A stretch of 64,000 nt of DNA from Saprospiraceae bacterium (GCA_028280415.1 JANQLV010000064.1:1-64000); one strand, 5' to 3'; positions 16,551-25,756 are shown, counted from the first letter of the stretch. The notes: a model not told the origin generated them from the sequence alone. Program-made: numbers and translations.

Positions 16551-18287
16551 TTGCTCAGCATAGCTTTTTAGAAGTTGCTCCATGAATAATTGGTAAAAAT
16601 CTTCATGTCGGATATAATTTAACCGTTCCCGCTCCACTAACATGCCTTTTTGAAGCCCCGCTTCATAAAAACCTGTAATCAGAGAACTGTCCTTGCTGAT
16701 CAAATGCAATGGAGTGGCCGCGACTTCCGTTTTATCTACAATTTGAAATTCCATCCCCGGAGGTTGATGATCCCCGATAAGGATAAAAATGCTACTGGAT
16801 TCTTCCGATTCAATAAAACGACAGATGAGTTCTAGCTGATATTGAATAGCTGCCCGATACCTATCGAGGTCTGAGCCGACGAGGCTAAGTACTTTACCGG
16901 GCTGTTGCTTGTTTAATGCCTGCCAGTCGTCCAGTAAAGGCGGCGGCGTATACCAGGGAACATGTGATCCCATAGTAATAAAAAACATCAGTTTAGGGGC
17001 CCTTTCTTCCTTGCTGATTTTGTGGCGATAATATCCCAGACTATACTGATCCGGTATCCCACCCAATACGTCGTATTGAAACCCTTCATACTCAAAATCC
17101 TGATAGGTCCACCATTCATCAAATCCCCAATAACGGTTGGTTCGGGCATAGGGGATGAGCGAATCGGCATTGACATTACTGATGGAAGAAAGCCGATAGG
17201 TTTGATAGCCTTGCTGATTGAAATACCGAACGAGATGCGGGTAATTGAAATTTCGCTGGATGAGATCATTGAATTGAACCTGATTTTCAACTTTTATTCC
17301 GCTCATAAATGAGGTGAAAGCCAACCAGGAACGGCCACCTTTGATCGGAGAGATACTATAGGTCGAAGCCATTGAAAAACCTTTGTTTTCCAGGCGTCCT
17401 TGTATTTCCGTCATTTGTTTTCGGTAATCAGTTCGCAGGTCATCACTTTCAGTTGCAACGGTGCCATAAGATTCAATAAAAAGGAGATAGATATTGGGTT
17501 TTTCGGCGATATCCTGCTCTAAAAAGACTTCATAAGGGCTGTTTTGGATTTCCTTGTATTTGTCGGCACCATCCAGGCTTACACTTTTTAAAATATGATG
17601 CGTCATCCAGTTACTGGCAAGTAAATTCTGATTTTCCAGTTTATAACTGGAAACGGAAGTATAAACCAGGGTGAAAAGCCAGAGCCCCGCGAAGGATATC
17701 TGAGTCCATTTCTGAGCTTGTGTCTTTTCAAAGAATCGCAGTAATATTTTCAATAAATAAATAAAAAGACATCCCAAAAGAAACAGGATTAAAACAGAGA
17801 TTATATAAGACCAGACAGCACTGCTTTTAAGGCTATTGATAAAAATGGGTAGCACCTCACTCAGTAAAATATAGTCATTTCTGAAGGCAGGGATGATCCC
17901 GTAAAACTTCTGATTGAATTCAAAATAAATATTGTATACAAATAAAAAAACATAGGCGAAATAAAGCAGGCACCTGAGCCATTTATTGTTTTTTTTGAAA
18001 AAGAAAAACAGGCTTAAAAGAAACAGAAATTCTGCGTTGAATTTGAATAAATGATAATCGTTTTTGCCAAAAAGCATATGTATCCTTCCCGTCCAGGAAC
18101 CGGCTTCAATCGTTGAATCTTTCAGCCATCCGGTCAGATCGATTAGACTCACATAATTTTGGAAATAAAGAATACTATTGAGGAGTATGAATAAACCCCA
18201 GAATTTTAAAAATGACGATATGTTTATGTTATTGTTCAATTTTTTTAATTCTAGTCCTTCCACCTTGTCCCTAGGCAGGTTTGTCAT
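16548..18287 (-). CDS. LTA-synthase-like membrane sulfatase-fold transferase
   Basis: A 579-residue membrane enzyme of the alkaline phosphatase/sulfatase superfamily. I place the start at the ATG at 18287, which overlaps the stop of the upstream gene (TAATG); an open frame extends 18 codons further to 18341. The N-terminal third has about five membrane segments. The extracytoplasmic catalytic domain contains LLFIESYGT (metal-binding Glu), 'GGRSWLAFTSFMSG' around the likely nucleophile, 'TMGSHVPW' and 'LIGDHQPPG' (metal-binding Asp-His). Relatives transfer phosphoglycerol or phosphoethanolamine to polymers, glycans or lipids. Co-transcription with a CDP-alcohol phosphatidyltransferase suggests lipid or glycan headgroup modification of the envelope. 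The donor and acceptor are unknown. Confidence 0.83.
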   Translation of the reverse strand: MTNLPRDKVEGLELKKLNNNINISSFLKFWGLFILLNSILYFQNYVSLIDLTGWLKDSTIEAGSWTGRIHMLFGKNDYHLFKFNAEFLFLLSLFFFFKKNNKWLRCLLYFAYVFLFVYNIYFEFNQKFYGIIPAFRNDYILLSEVLPIFINSLKSSAVWSYIISVLILFLLGCLFIYLLKILLRFFEKTQAQKWTQISFAGLWLFTLVYTSVSSYKLENQNLLASNWMTHHILKSVSLDGADKYKEIQNSPYEVFLEQDIAEKPNIYLLFIESYGTVATESDDLRTDYRKQMTEIQGRLENKGFSMASTYSISPIKGGRSWLAFTSFMSGIKVENQVQFNDLIQRNFNYPHLVRYFNQQGYQTYRLSSISNVNADSLIPYARTNRYWGFDEWWTYQDFEYEGFQYDVLGGIPDQYSLGYYRHKISKEERAPKLMFFITMGSHVPWYTPPPLLDDWQALNKQQPGKVLSLVGSDLDRYRAAIQYQLELICRFIESEESSSIFILIGDHQPPGMEFQIVDKTEVAATPLHLISKDSSLITGFYEAGLQKGMLVERERLNYIRHEDFYQLFMEQLLKSYAEQ

Positions 18288-18982
18288 TACACTTGGAATC
18301 TGCCCGTCAATACTTGAGCAAAACTTTTTCCGAATGACCAAAGTACCAGAAAACTACTGATTATCAAAACGGGTAAATAAATGGCTGGAGGGCTGATAAA
18401 AGGAATAATTAAACTGAGCATCAGTATTACTGCAATTATTTGGGCAAAATAGTCTCTTGATTCCTTTTGCTTTTGGGGTTTGAACAATAATAATAAAAGG
18501 AAATAAAGGTATCTTAAAATAGCAATGAACATCAGCCATAATCCAACCTTGCCTTGAGTATAATGAATACAGATTATAGCATAAACATAAAAAGCGTCTG
18601 TTTCCATGTCAAAATAAGCGCCAAAATCTGAAATGCTGTTAAATTTTCTGGCCAAAAAGCCATCGAGGCCATCCAGTAATACAATGATTAGTGCAATCAC
18701 AGCCAGTATTTCACCGGAAAGTAGATCATGGGTATGAAGTAATAGGAATAAGAAGCTTAGGCGTAATAGCGTAATGAAATTGGCGGGAGAAAAGAGGAAG
18801 AGCAAATTGGCTGATTCACGAGCTTTCCAAATAAAAAGCACCACAAAGGAGATTGTAGCGCCAAATGAAATACAATTAATATTTTTGAAGCCAAGGAAAA
18901 AGAAACAGCTCATTAAAAGAATAACTGCGTGGGCTGTCATCCAACGCTGAATCCAGGGCATCGACTTATTTACTTTTATCAA
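18287..18982 (-). CDS. CDP-alcohol phosphatidyltransferase family protein
   Basis: A 231-residue integral membrane protein with the full catalytic motif D107-G-x2-A-R-x8-G121-x3-D125-x3-D129, in which the Asp residues bind the metals that activate the CDP-linked donor. Hydrophobic segments surround it (about 15-35, 40-52, 60-82, 92-105, 135-215). Such enzymes make phospholipids such as phosphatidylglycerophosphate, phosphatidylserine or phosphatidylinositol; the alcohol cannot be named from sequence. The gene overlaps its upstream neighbour by 17 bases and its downstream neighbour by 1 base, so all three are made together. Confidence 0.86.
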   Translation of the reverse strand: MIKVNKSMPWIQRWMTAHAVILLMSCFFFLGFKNINCISFGATISFVVLFIWKARESANLLFLFSPANFITLLRLSFLFLLLHTHDLLSGEILAVIALIIVLLDGLDGFLARKFNSISDFGAYFDMETDAFYVYAIICIHYTQGKVGLWLMFIAILRYLYFLLLLLFKPQKQKESRDYFAQIIAVILMLSLIIPFISPPAIYLPVLIISSFLVLWSFGKSFAQVLTGRFQV

Positions 18983-19178
18983 CCTCGGGCATTTTGCAGG
19001 CTTCCCCTGCTTTTTTGCCGCAAACTGTACAATCGCCTATTTTCTCTTTTAGCATCGGATTGTTAGTAGCACAAGTCCCTCTGAATTCCTGTCCGGTAAC
19101 CACCTGACGGATATTGATCATCAGAAAAGACAAACCGAACACTACAAAAATTATTACTAAAACATATAAGAATTCCAT
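18966..19178 (-). CDS. Small Cys-rich membrane protein, NqrM-like
   Basis: A 70-residue protein with one N-terminal membrane segment (3-22) and four Cys (C36, C50, C53, C61) in a short soluble tail containing 'FRGTCATNN' and 'GDCTVCGKK'. The layout, one helix followed by 'rGsC....' and a C-x2-C, resembles NqrM (DUF539), a maturation factor for the Na+-translocating NADH:quinone reductase, probably in iron delivery. Similarity is by eye only, and no nqr genes are in the window. It heads the minus-strand operon 19178-16548. Confidence 0.5.
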   Translation of the reverse strand: MEFLYVLVIIFVVFGLSFLMINIRQVVTGQEFRGTCATNNPMLKEKIGDCTVCGKKAGEACKMPEVDKSK

Positions 19179-19238
19179 ATTCTAAAAAATTATACCTGGA
19201 CAGTTATATTATTAGAACAAATATTGTCCAAAACAGTT

Positions 19239-19246
19239 TATTTTTG
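19239..19246 (+). promoter_or_regulatory. Candidate -7 element TATTTTTG for mazG
   Basis: Matches TAnnTTTG and lies 45 bases before the mazG ATG. It is adjacent to an oppositely oriented -7 box at 19249-19256. Confidence 0.4.
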
Positions 19247-19248
19247 CA

Positions 19249-19256
19249 CAAAGATA
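19249..19256 (-). promoter_or_regulatory. Candidate -7 element TATCTTTG for the minus-strand operon
   Basis: Minus-strand match to TAnnTTTG, 71 bases before the start of the Cys-rich membrane protein gene. A TTTG exists at 19273-19276 but with a 16-base spacer instead of 19. Confidence 0.4.
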
Positions 19257-19290
19257 CACCTTTTGTATTTATCAAATAGACTTATATCCG

Positions 19291-20049
19291 ATGGAAAACA
19301 AATTAAAGGCTTTTGGTCGCCTCTTGAAGATAATGGATGAACTTCGGGAGCAGTGTCCCTGGGATAGAAAGCAGACTTTGCAGAGTCTTCGAAATCTGAC
19401 CATCGAAGAGACCTACGAGCTTGCCGACGCTATTCTCGAAGAAGATATGGAAGAAATAAAAGAAGAAATTGGCGACATCCTGTTGCACATGGTTTTTTAT
19501 GCAAAGATTGCCGATGAGAAAAAGGCTTTTGATATTGCTGATGCGATCAATACGGTTTGTGAAAAACTAATCAAGCGGCATCCGCACATTTATGGTGATA
19601 TCAAAGTCGAAGATGAAGAAGAAGTTAAGAAGAACTGGGAGCAGTTAAAATTACAGGAAGGAAAGAAATCCGTGCTTTCCGGTGTACCTAATTCGCTGCC
19701 TGCAATGGTCAAAGCGTACCGGATGCAGGAAAAAACAGCTCAGGTTGGTTTCGAATGGGAAAATAGTGAGCAGGTCTGGGAAAAAGTGGAAGAAGAAATT
19801 GGAGAGTTCAAAACGGAAATGGCCAATAATAGCTCGCTGGAGAAAAAGGAAGAAGAGTTCGGAGATATCCTTTTTTCGCTGATCAATTATGCCCGATTTG
19901 AGGGAATCGATCCTGAAACGGCTCTGGAAAAGGTTAACAAAAAGTTTAAGAGCCGTTTTGAATACATAGAAGCGAATGCCAACCAGGATTTGCAGGATAT
20001 GAGCCTCGAACAGATGGATGCCTTATGGAATCAAGCAAAAACGCGGTAA
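19291..20049 (+). CDS. mazG: Nucleoside triphosphate pyrophosphohydrolase MazG
   Basis: A 252-residue cytoplasmic house-cleaning enzyme that hydrolyses non-canonical and canonical NTPs to NMP and pyrophosphate. Two MazG domains are visible. The first has 'CPWDRKQTLQSLR...EETYEL.DAI' (20-47) with the metal-binding 'EE..E....GDILLH' pattern, and the second has 'VEEEIGEFK.......EEEFGDILFSLINYAR' (about 170-212). The length is normal. It sits just upstream of rpsO and has its own candidate promoter. Confidence 0.93.
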   Translation: MENKLKAFGRLLKIMDELREQCPWDRKQTLQSLRNLTIEETYELADAILEEDMEEIKEEIGDILLHMVFYAKIADEKKAFDIADAINTVCEKLIKRHPHIYGDIKVEDEEEVKKNWEQLKLQEGKKSVLSGVPNSLPAMVKAYRMQEKTAQVGFEWENSEQVWEKVEEEIGEFKTEMANNSSLEKKEEEFGDILFSLINYARFEGIDPETALEKVNKKFKSRFEYIEANANQDLQDMSLEQMDALWNQAKTR

Positions 20050-20127
20050 TGCAGAGGATTTTGCTATTCATTATTTGCGTTTCAAAAATTGAAAATCGAA
20101 TAATGAAAGATGAAAATCATTAAAAAC

Positions 20128-20158
20128 TTTCACAATAAACTAAAAAAACATACCTTTG
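20128..20158 (+). promoter_or_regulatory. rpsO promoter (TTTC-N19-TACCTTTG)
   Basis: The -7 box TACCTTTG is at 20151-20158, and TTTC at 20128-20131 lies exactly 19 bases upstream, matching the -33 TTTG in three of four positions. This places the transcription start near 20165 and decides the rpsO start codon. Confidence 0.65.
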
Positions 20159-20217
20159 CACCGCTAAAACTGATTTTCGTAATCACTATTGGTAAACTTT
20201 TTAATTTTAAAATACAA

Positions 20218-20493
20218 ATGGCAAATTATTTATCTAAAGAAGATATGGCCAATATCTTCAAAGAATACGGAGGATCAGAGAAGAACTCTGGCTCTACGGA
20301 AGGGCAAATTGCTCTGTTTACTCACCGGATTAAAGGACTTTCCAATCACTTGCAGCAGAATAAAAAAGATCATTCGTGCAGACGAACGCTGCTAACATTG
20401 GTGGGTAAAAGAAAACGTTTGTTGAGGTATCTGGCCTCCAAGGACATTAATAAGTATCGTGCCTTGATTGAAAAACTGGGCATTCGTAAATAA
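20218..20493 (+). CDS. rpsO: 30S ribosomal protein S15
   Basis: A 91-residue S15 protein that binds the 16S rRNA central domain and begins assembly of the platform. The conserved 'GS.E.QIalfT.RI..Lt.Hl...kkDh.srR.Ll.lvgkRr.lL.YL' block covers residues 23-72. An in-frame ATG at 20110 would add 36 residues, but it lies upstream of the promoter at 20128-20158; the ATG at 20218 gives the normal family length. It is followed by a terminator and then pnp, the classical rpsO-pnp order. Confidence 0.95.
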   Translation: MANYLSKEDMANIFKEYGGSEKNSGSTEGQIALFTHRIKGLSNHLQQNKKDHSCRRTLLTLVGKRKRLLRYLASKDINKYRALIEKLGIRK

Positions 20494-20500
20494 TTTATAC

Positions 20501-20546
20501 AAAAGGAAGGTGTCAAAAATGTTGCAACACTTTCCTTTTGTTTTTC
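20501..20546 (+). terminator. rpsO terminator
   Basis: Arms 20501-20513 and 20527-20539 pair over 13 positions with one G-U; a T-run with one G follows. It lies 8 bases after the rpsO stop. Confidence 0.75.
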
Positions 20547-20894
20547 GTATCATTACGCAAAAGTTCTAAGATACGATAGCTGTTGCTGAAGAGATAATCC
20601 GGATGATTTTTAATTTTTCAAGATGGTTGCCTCATACTTTTATCCATTCTTTGCGTAATCCCTGATTCACCATCTTACTTAACTTAATATATTAAATCGT
20701 CTCTTCGCCGTTTCCAGACAGGAAACATTATCATTATTGAAAATAAATGTTTAGCTCTGAGTTATCTCAGCCTATTCGTGTATTTTAACATAAATCTTAC
20801 TTTGGCCAGGCCATTGTGAGTGCGGTTTGGTGTAAAGCAAATTGATATAGTCAGTTTTACACTTATTAATGAAAAAATCAAAAAAATTAATCAA
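20547..20894. other. Intergenic stretch between rpsO and pnp
   Basis: No gene is visible. A 7-of-8 match to the -7 consensus (TTACTTTG, 20797-20804) is the best candidate for a pnp promoter. If it is used, an upstream GTG at 20820 would still be transcribed, but the sequence from 20895 fits the family better. Confidence 0.45.
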
Positions 20895-23057
20895 ATGGGG
20901 ATGCAAACTCCTATTAGCACATCATTTAACCTACCTGATGGCAAAACTATTACTATTGAAACTGGAAAACTAGCTACACAAGCACATGGATCCGTTGTGA
21001 TACGACAAGGTGAAACGATGCTTTTGTGTACAGTGGTATCCAGTACAGAATTAAGAGAAGGACAATCTTTCTTTCCGCTTTCTGTTGACTACCAGGAAAA
21101 ATTTGCGTCCGTTGGTCGTATTCCGGGAAACTTCTTTCGTCGGGAAGCAAGACTTTCGGATTATGAAATCCTGATCTCCCGATTGGTAGACCGGGCTATC
21201 CGGCCACTTTTCCCGGAGGGCTATATGTACGAAACTCAAGTGATCATTAATTTGATCTCATCTGATAAAGAAACGATGCCTGATACACTCGCTGCTTTAG
21301 CTGCATCTGCTGCTTTAGCGGTTTCTGATATTCCTTTCGGAGGACCGATTTCAGAAGTAAGAGTGGCCCGCATCGATGGTGAATATGTGATTAATCCGGA
21401 ACGATCCAGATTGGAAGGCGCAGATTTGGATATCATAGTAGCGGCCACAATGGAAAATGTGATGATGGTAGAAGGAGAAGCTCAGGAATGTTCTGAAAAG
21501 GATTTGGTAGATGCTATTAAAGCCGGACATGAGGCTATCAAGGTACAATGTCAGGCACAACTGGATCTTGCGAATTTAGTAGGGGAGAAGGCAACTGTCA
21601 AAAGAGTGTTCGAACCCGCAGAAGTGGATGAAGAATTAAAAGAGAAAGTAAGAGGATTGATCGAAGAAGGTTTGCTTAAAATAATTAAAGGGGCACATAA
21701 TAAAGTTGATCGTAAAAATGGTTTCAAAGAGGTAAAAGAAGCAATGAAAGAAGCATTGCTTGAAGAGTGGGGAGAAGAGGTATATGAAGAAAGAATTGAT
21801 GAGGCGAAAGGCTATTATGATAAAATCCAGAAAGTTGCTATCCGTGAAGTATTGATGAGCGAGAGAGTGAGACTGGATGGTCGGGGCCCTAAAGATATTC
21901 GTAATATCTGGACGGAAGTAAACTACTTGCCGGCTACTCACGGATCTTCCGTTTTTACCAGAGGGGAAACGCAATCCCTGACTTCTTTGACTTTAGGGAC
22001 CAAGATGGATCAATTAATGGTAGATAATGCTCTGGATTTTCATTATGAAAATTTCATCTTGCATTACAACTTTCCTGCTTTTTCAGTAGGAGAAGTAAGA
22101 CCGATGAGAGGTCCGGGACGTAGAGAAGTTGGACATGCAAACCTGGCAGGACGTTCCCTGAAACAAGTTCTTCCTGAAGATAATCCATATACTATTCGTC
22201 TGGTTTCTGATATCCTGGAATCTAATGGCTCTTCTTCCATGGCTACAGTTTGTGCTGGTTCTTTGGCATTAATGGATGCCGGAGTACAAATAAAAGCACC
22301 GGTATCGGGGATTGCTATGGGGATGGTATCCGATGGCGAACGCAATGTAATTCTTTCTGATATCCTTGGTGATGAAGATGCCGTTGGTGATATGGATTTT
22401 AAAGTTACGGGTACTGCAAATGGGATCACGGCTTGTCAAATGGATATCAAAATCGATGGTTTGCCTTATGCTTTGTTGGAGGAAGCCCTCGAGCAAGCTA
22501 AGGAAGGACGTTTACATATCTTGAATGAGATGGGTAAAACAATCGCTGAGCCAAGAGAAGATTACAAACCACATGCACCTAGAATTGTTGAACTGATCAT
22601 TGATAAAAGTTTTATCGGTGCGGTGATCGGACCTGGTGGTAAGATTATCCAGGAGCTTCAGGCTGAAACCAATACGGTAATCAATATCGAAGAAGTGGAT
22701 GAGAAAGGAGTGGTCAATATTTCCAGTTCTGATAAAGCTTCTATCGATGCGGCATTGAAGAAAATCAAGGCAATTACGCATGTTCCGGAGGTAGGGGATG
22801 AGTACGATGCCAAAGTCGCTTCCGTTATGCCATATGGTGTATTCGTTGACTTCATGGGTAAAAGCGGATTATTACACGTTTCTGAAATCTCGCATTCCAG
22901 AATTGATAAAGTAGAAGATGTATTCAAACAAGGCGATCCGGTACGTGTGAAATTAATTGGTATTGACCAGAAAACCGGAAAATTCAGGCTTTCCAGAAAA
23001 GCACTGATTCCTCGTCCGGAGCGTAAAAATGGTAATAAAAATCCCAAGAATAATTAA
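20895..23057 (+). CDS. pnp: Polynucleotide phosphorylase
   Basis: A 720-residue 3'-5' exoribonuclease that phosphorolyses RNA and forms a trimeric ring. Two RNase PH domains (about 10-235 and 315-545, with 'GQTQ'-type GETQSL and 'DILGDEDAVGDMDFKV' in parts), a KH domain with the VIGPGGK loop and a C-terminal S1 domain (GDEYDAKVASVMPYGVFVDF in part) are all present. I chose the ATG at 20895 because the protein then begins close to the conserved first strand; a GTG-started frame from 20820 would add 25 residues of unconserved sequence. An ATG two codons later (20901) is also possible. Confidence 0.94.
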   Translation: MGMQTPISTSFNLPDGKTITIETGKLATQAHGSVVIRQGETMLLCTVVSSTELREGQSFFPLSVDYQEKFASVGRIPGNFFRREARLSDYEILISRLVDRAIRPLFPEGYMYETQVIINLISSDKETMPDTLAALAASAALAVSDIPFGGPISEVRVARIDGEYVINPERSRLEGADLDIIVAATMENVMMVEGEAQECSEKDLVDAIKAGHEAIKVQCQAQLDLANLVGEKATVKRVFEPAEVDEELKEKVRGLIEEGLLKIIKGAHNKVDRKNGFKEVKEAMKEALLEEWGEEVYEERIDEAKGYYDKIQKVAIREVLMSERVRLDGRGPKDIRNIWTEVNYLPATHGSSVFTRGETQSLTSLTLGTKMDQLMVDNALDFHYENFILHYNFPAFSVGEVRPMRGPGRREVGHANLAGRSLKQVLPEDNPYTIRLVSDILESNGSSSMATVCAGSLALMDAGVQIKAPVSGIAMGMVSDGERNVILSDILGDEDAVGDMDFKVTGTANGITACQMDIKIDGLPYALLEEALEQAKEGRLHILNEMGKTIAEPREDYKPHAPRIVELIIDKSFIGAVIGPGGKIIQELQAETNTVINIEEVDEKGVVNISSSDKASIDAALKKIKAITHVPEVGDEYDAKVASVMPYGVFVDFMGKSGLLHVSEISHSRIDKVEDVFKQGDPVRVKLIGIDQKTGKFRLSRKALIPRPERKNGNKNPKNN

Positions 23058-23500
23058 TTCAGACACTTAGACGATTTAAAAATTCCATACTGATAATTAT
23101 TGGAGAAATACCCAAACAAAACCTCTAGAACTAATCAAACAGGTTTTGTAATTCTGGGCTTCTGATTTGGAGTTTTATTAAAGAACAATAGCAAAAGAAG
23201 GCTAAAACTTAGCTGGTTTGGAGCTAAACTTTTAAGTTTTCGAAAAACTAGTACGGTTTTTGTCTTTTGATAAAAAACAACATTACTCACCTCGGTTTTG
23301 ATAAAACAAAGCCGGGGTGTTTTTATTCCATCCTCCCGGAACTTTTTTTCACTTTTATTTGTATAAATAACAAAATCCTATGTCATAGGGTTTTTTATAT
23401 AAAAAGTCAAGTTTTTCTTTAAGAAAAACAACTTTTTAAAAATTATTACGTATTATTATTAGACAACATTAAAATAACCGAAAGAAAAGCCCGTACGAAC
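23058..23500. other. Intergenic stretch between pnp and rpoD
   Basis: Contains a strong terminator at 23288-23325 but no gene. The rpoD promoter should lie between 23326 and 23500; no TAnnTTTG match is visible there. Confidence 0.5.
23288..23325 (+). terminator. Terminator in the pnp-rpoD gap
   Basis: CACCTCGG (23288-23295) pairs with CCGGGGTG (23312-23319) with one G-U and is followed by five T. It lies 231 bases after pnp, so either pnp has a long 3' end or a short untranslated RNA precedes it. Confidence 0.75.
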
Positions 23501-24367
23501 ATGCGTCAATTAAAAATTACCAATAAAATTACTGCCAGAGAGAGTCTGGCACTCGATAAATATCTCAATGATATTGGAAAAATCCCCATGCTTACCGCTG
23601 ATGAAGAAGCAGAATTAGCTCGAAAAATCAGGGAAGGGGATAATGAAGCACTGGAACGCCTGACAAAATCCAATCTTAGATTTGTAGTATCTGTGGCCAA
23701 GCAATACCAAAATCAAGGTCTCTCACTTTCTGATCTTATCAATGAAGGGAACGTCGGCCTGATGAAAGCGGCTAAGCGATTTGATGAAACCAAAGGGTTT
23801 AAATTTATTTCCTATGCTGTTTGGTGGATTCGTCAGTCTATCCTGCAATCAATCGTTGAATATTCCAGAATCGTCCGTTTACCCTTGAATAAGGTTGGTT
23901 CTTATAATAAGGTGAATGAAGCATTCCTTTCCTTTGTACAGGAGTTTGAGCGGGAGCCCACTAATGAAGAACTGGCTGAAGTGCTGGATATGACACCAAA
24001 AGAGATTAATAATATGCTCAAAGGAAATGGTCGTCATCTTTCATTCGATGCTCCCTTGAGCGGAGATGAAGGAGATTCCACCATGTTGGACATTGTAGCC
24101 AGTGAAAATGGAATCCTGCCGGATAATAACCTGATGGAGCAATCACTAAAAGAAGAAGTACAGCAGGGACTTTCTATTCTTTCCCCCCGGGAAGTCGAAG
24201 TCTTGTCTTCATATTATGGTTTGAATGGTTATAAATCACTTACTTTGGAAGAAATTGGAGAATTATATGGTCTTACGAGAGAGCGTGTTCGCCAAATTAA
24301 AGAGCGAGCCATTCGCCGTTTGCGTAAGTCTTATAATAGAAATAATCTGAAATCTTATTTGGGCTAA
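23501..24367 (+). CDS. rpoD: Primary RNA polymerase sigma factor
   Basis: A 288-residue sigma-70 family protein, the usual size of the Bacteroidota housekeeping sigma, which lacks the long region 1.1 and non-conserved insert of E. coli RpoD. Region 1.2 ([19 protein letters not shown]), region 2 ('[27 protein letters not shown]', '..[15 protein letters not shown]'), region 3 and region 4 ('[28 protein letters not shown]') are intact. It recognises the TTTG/TAnnTTTG promoters noted elsewhere here. A clear terminator follows. Confidence 0.95.
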   Translation: MRQLKITNKITARESLALDKYLNDIGKIPMLTADEEAELARKIREGDNEALERLTKSNLRFVVSVAKQYQNQGLSLSDLINEGNVGLMKAAKRFDETKGFKFISYAVWWIRQSILQSIVEYSRIVRLPLNKVGSYNKVNEAFLSFVQEFEREPTNEELAEVLDMTPKEINNMLKGNGRHLSFDAPLSGDEGDSTMLDIVASENGILPDNNLMEQSLKEEVQQGLSILSPREVEVLSSYYGLNGYKSLTLEEIGELYGLTRERVRQIKERAIRRLRKSYNRNNLKSYLG

Positions 24368-24390
24368 GCCCATCACTGATAAAAATATTC

Positions 24391-24421
24391 AAGCCTGTTT
24401 CGTTTCGAGACAGGCTTTTTT
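24391..24421. terminator. Terminator after rpoD
   Basis: A 12-base-pair stem (24391-24402 with 24406-24417, one G-U) with a 3-base loop and a T-run. It also separates rpoD from the convergent hydrolase gene. Confidence 0.85.
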
Positions 24422-24449
24422 AGTCCTGTAACTAGCAGGAAATAATAAT

Positions 24450-25436
24450 TTATAAAAACCAGTTAAGGGCAATGTTCATTGCTTGTTTCCAACCATTAAC
24501 GTCAGAATTTTTTTCGAGAAAAGAATGATCTGCACCTTCGATCGTGACTAATTGAATAGCATGCCCTTTTGATAAAAGGCTGGTGAATAATACCTTAGCG
24601 GCTTCGGGATTCACATGTCTATCCTCCTCTCCTTGCAGAACTAAAATAGTACCGTCAAAACCGATCAGTTCATCAATTACAGAGGTTCTTAAAAAACTAG
24701 CCCATCTTAAATAGGTAAAACCCCAGAAAAACTTTTTTGTACTTGTTGGGTTTTTCATAATATCATCCCAAATTTTCAAAAAATAATCTATCCTTTCTTT
24801 TGAATTTGAACTAATATCGCTGAAAAAAATACCAGACTTTGCAAAACTATAAATGCTATAGAATTGGGAGGGACCTTCTCCGGCCATAATACAAACATTA
24901 GTTATTTTTTTAGGCATTAACTTTGCGACTCTGGCGGCCACAATACCTCCTTCTGAATGCCCCATCAACATTATTTTAGAAGTATCGATCTTTTCAGTGT
25001 TTAGCACTTTGTTAATAACAGTTTGTATTCTTTCGGACCAGGACTCCAGGGAGAAACGTTGATCAAATTCTTCATTCCGGGCATTAGGAGACATTATGTC
25101 CAGGAAATATACCCCTGGCTTTTCTATAATCAGAACTTTTGCTTTGCCCTTTGCCAGGTAAGTCAAATCTATATGTCCAGAAGTAGGAATAACAGATTGC
25201 TTAGTTTTAGAGAATAAAGAATGATAACCCGAACCTTGAATGTAGACAATTAAAGGAAGGGCTTTTTCTTTATCGAATTCTGATAAGTAATAAGTGATCT
25301 TGTCTTGTTCATTATTGATTAGAATATTCTTGTAATAAGGATTTCGCTTCACTTTTTCAACTAAAACAGAATCCTGAGAAAAAATCCCATTTGCGTGAAG
25401 AATAATGATTAAGAATGCACCTAGCCTTAACAACAT
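24450..25436 (-). CDS. Exported alpha/beta hydrolase
   Basis: A 328-residue protein with a signal peptide (1-20, ending in IFSQ). The hydrolase core has the nucleophile elbow GHSEGG, the Asp in 'GEEDRHVNPEAA' and the His in 'GADHSF', a complete Ser-Asp-His triad. A GSGYHSLF segment after the first strands probably provides the oxyanion hole. Substrate unknown; acyl-peptidase or esterase activity would be typical of secreted members. It stands alone between the rpoD terminator and a 320-base gap. Confidence 0.82.
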   Translation of the reverse strand: MLLRLGAFLIIILHANGIFSQDSVLVEKVKRNPYYKNILINNEQDKITYYLSEFDKEKALPLIVYIQGSGYHSLFSKTKQSVIPTSGHIDLTYLAKGKAKVLIIEKPGVYFLDIMSPNARNEEFDQRFSLESWSERIQTVINKVLNTEKIDTSKIMLMGHSEGGIVAARVAKLMPKKITNVCIMAGEGPSQFYSIYSFAKSGIFFSDISSNSKERIDYFLKIWDDIMKNPTSTKKFFWGFTYLRWASFLRTSVIDELIGFDGTILVLQGEEDRHVNPEAAKVLFTSLLSKGHAIQLVTIEGADHSFLEKNSDVNGWKQAMNIALNWFL

Positions 25437-25756
25437 ATGCAGATTATTAGTTAATGAAGGAATTTATGAGAGGAGTTGTTCTAGGTAAATTCATCTATAA
25501 AGAATAATAAGACGAAAAGAGTAAGTCTTAGTTAAGATTTATAGTTATGTAAATATAAATTTTTAATTCGAATTCTGGAAAAATGAATCCCTGTATTAAA
25601 AATGAATGCTTTGACAAACTCATTTAAAATCAGTCTTTTACAGGTATGAGATATTATACTTTATCTGTAGCAGCTTTGTAGCGATATATTCTATAACATT
25701 ACCTAATTTAATTAATTTTGTAGCTCAAATGGATTATAAGCCAAAACACTATCATC
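25437..25756. other. Divergent intergenic region of 320 bases
   Basis: AT-rich. It carries a candidate -7 box TAATTTTG at 25713-25720 for the downstream lipoprotein gene. Nothing else is recognised. Confidence 0.45.
25713..25720 (+). promoter_or_regulatory. Candidate -7 element TAATTTTG
   Basis: Matches TAnnTTTG, 36 bases before the SH3 lipoprotein gene. There is no TTTG at the -33 distance. Confidence 0.38.
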
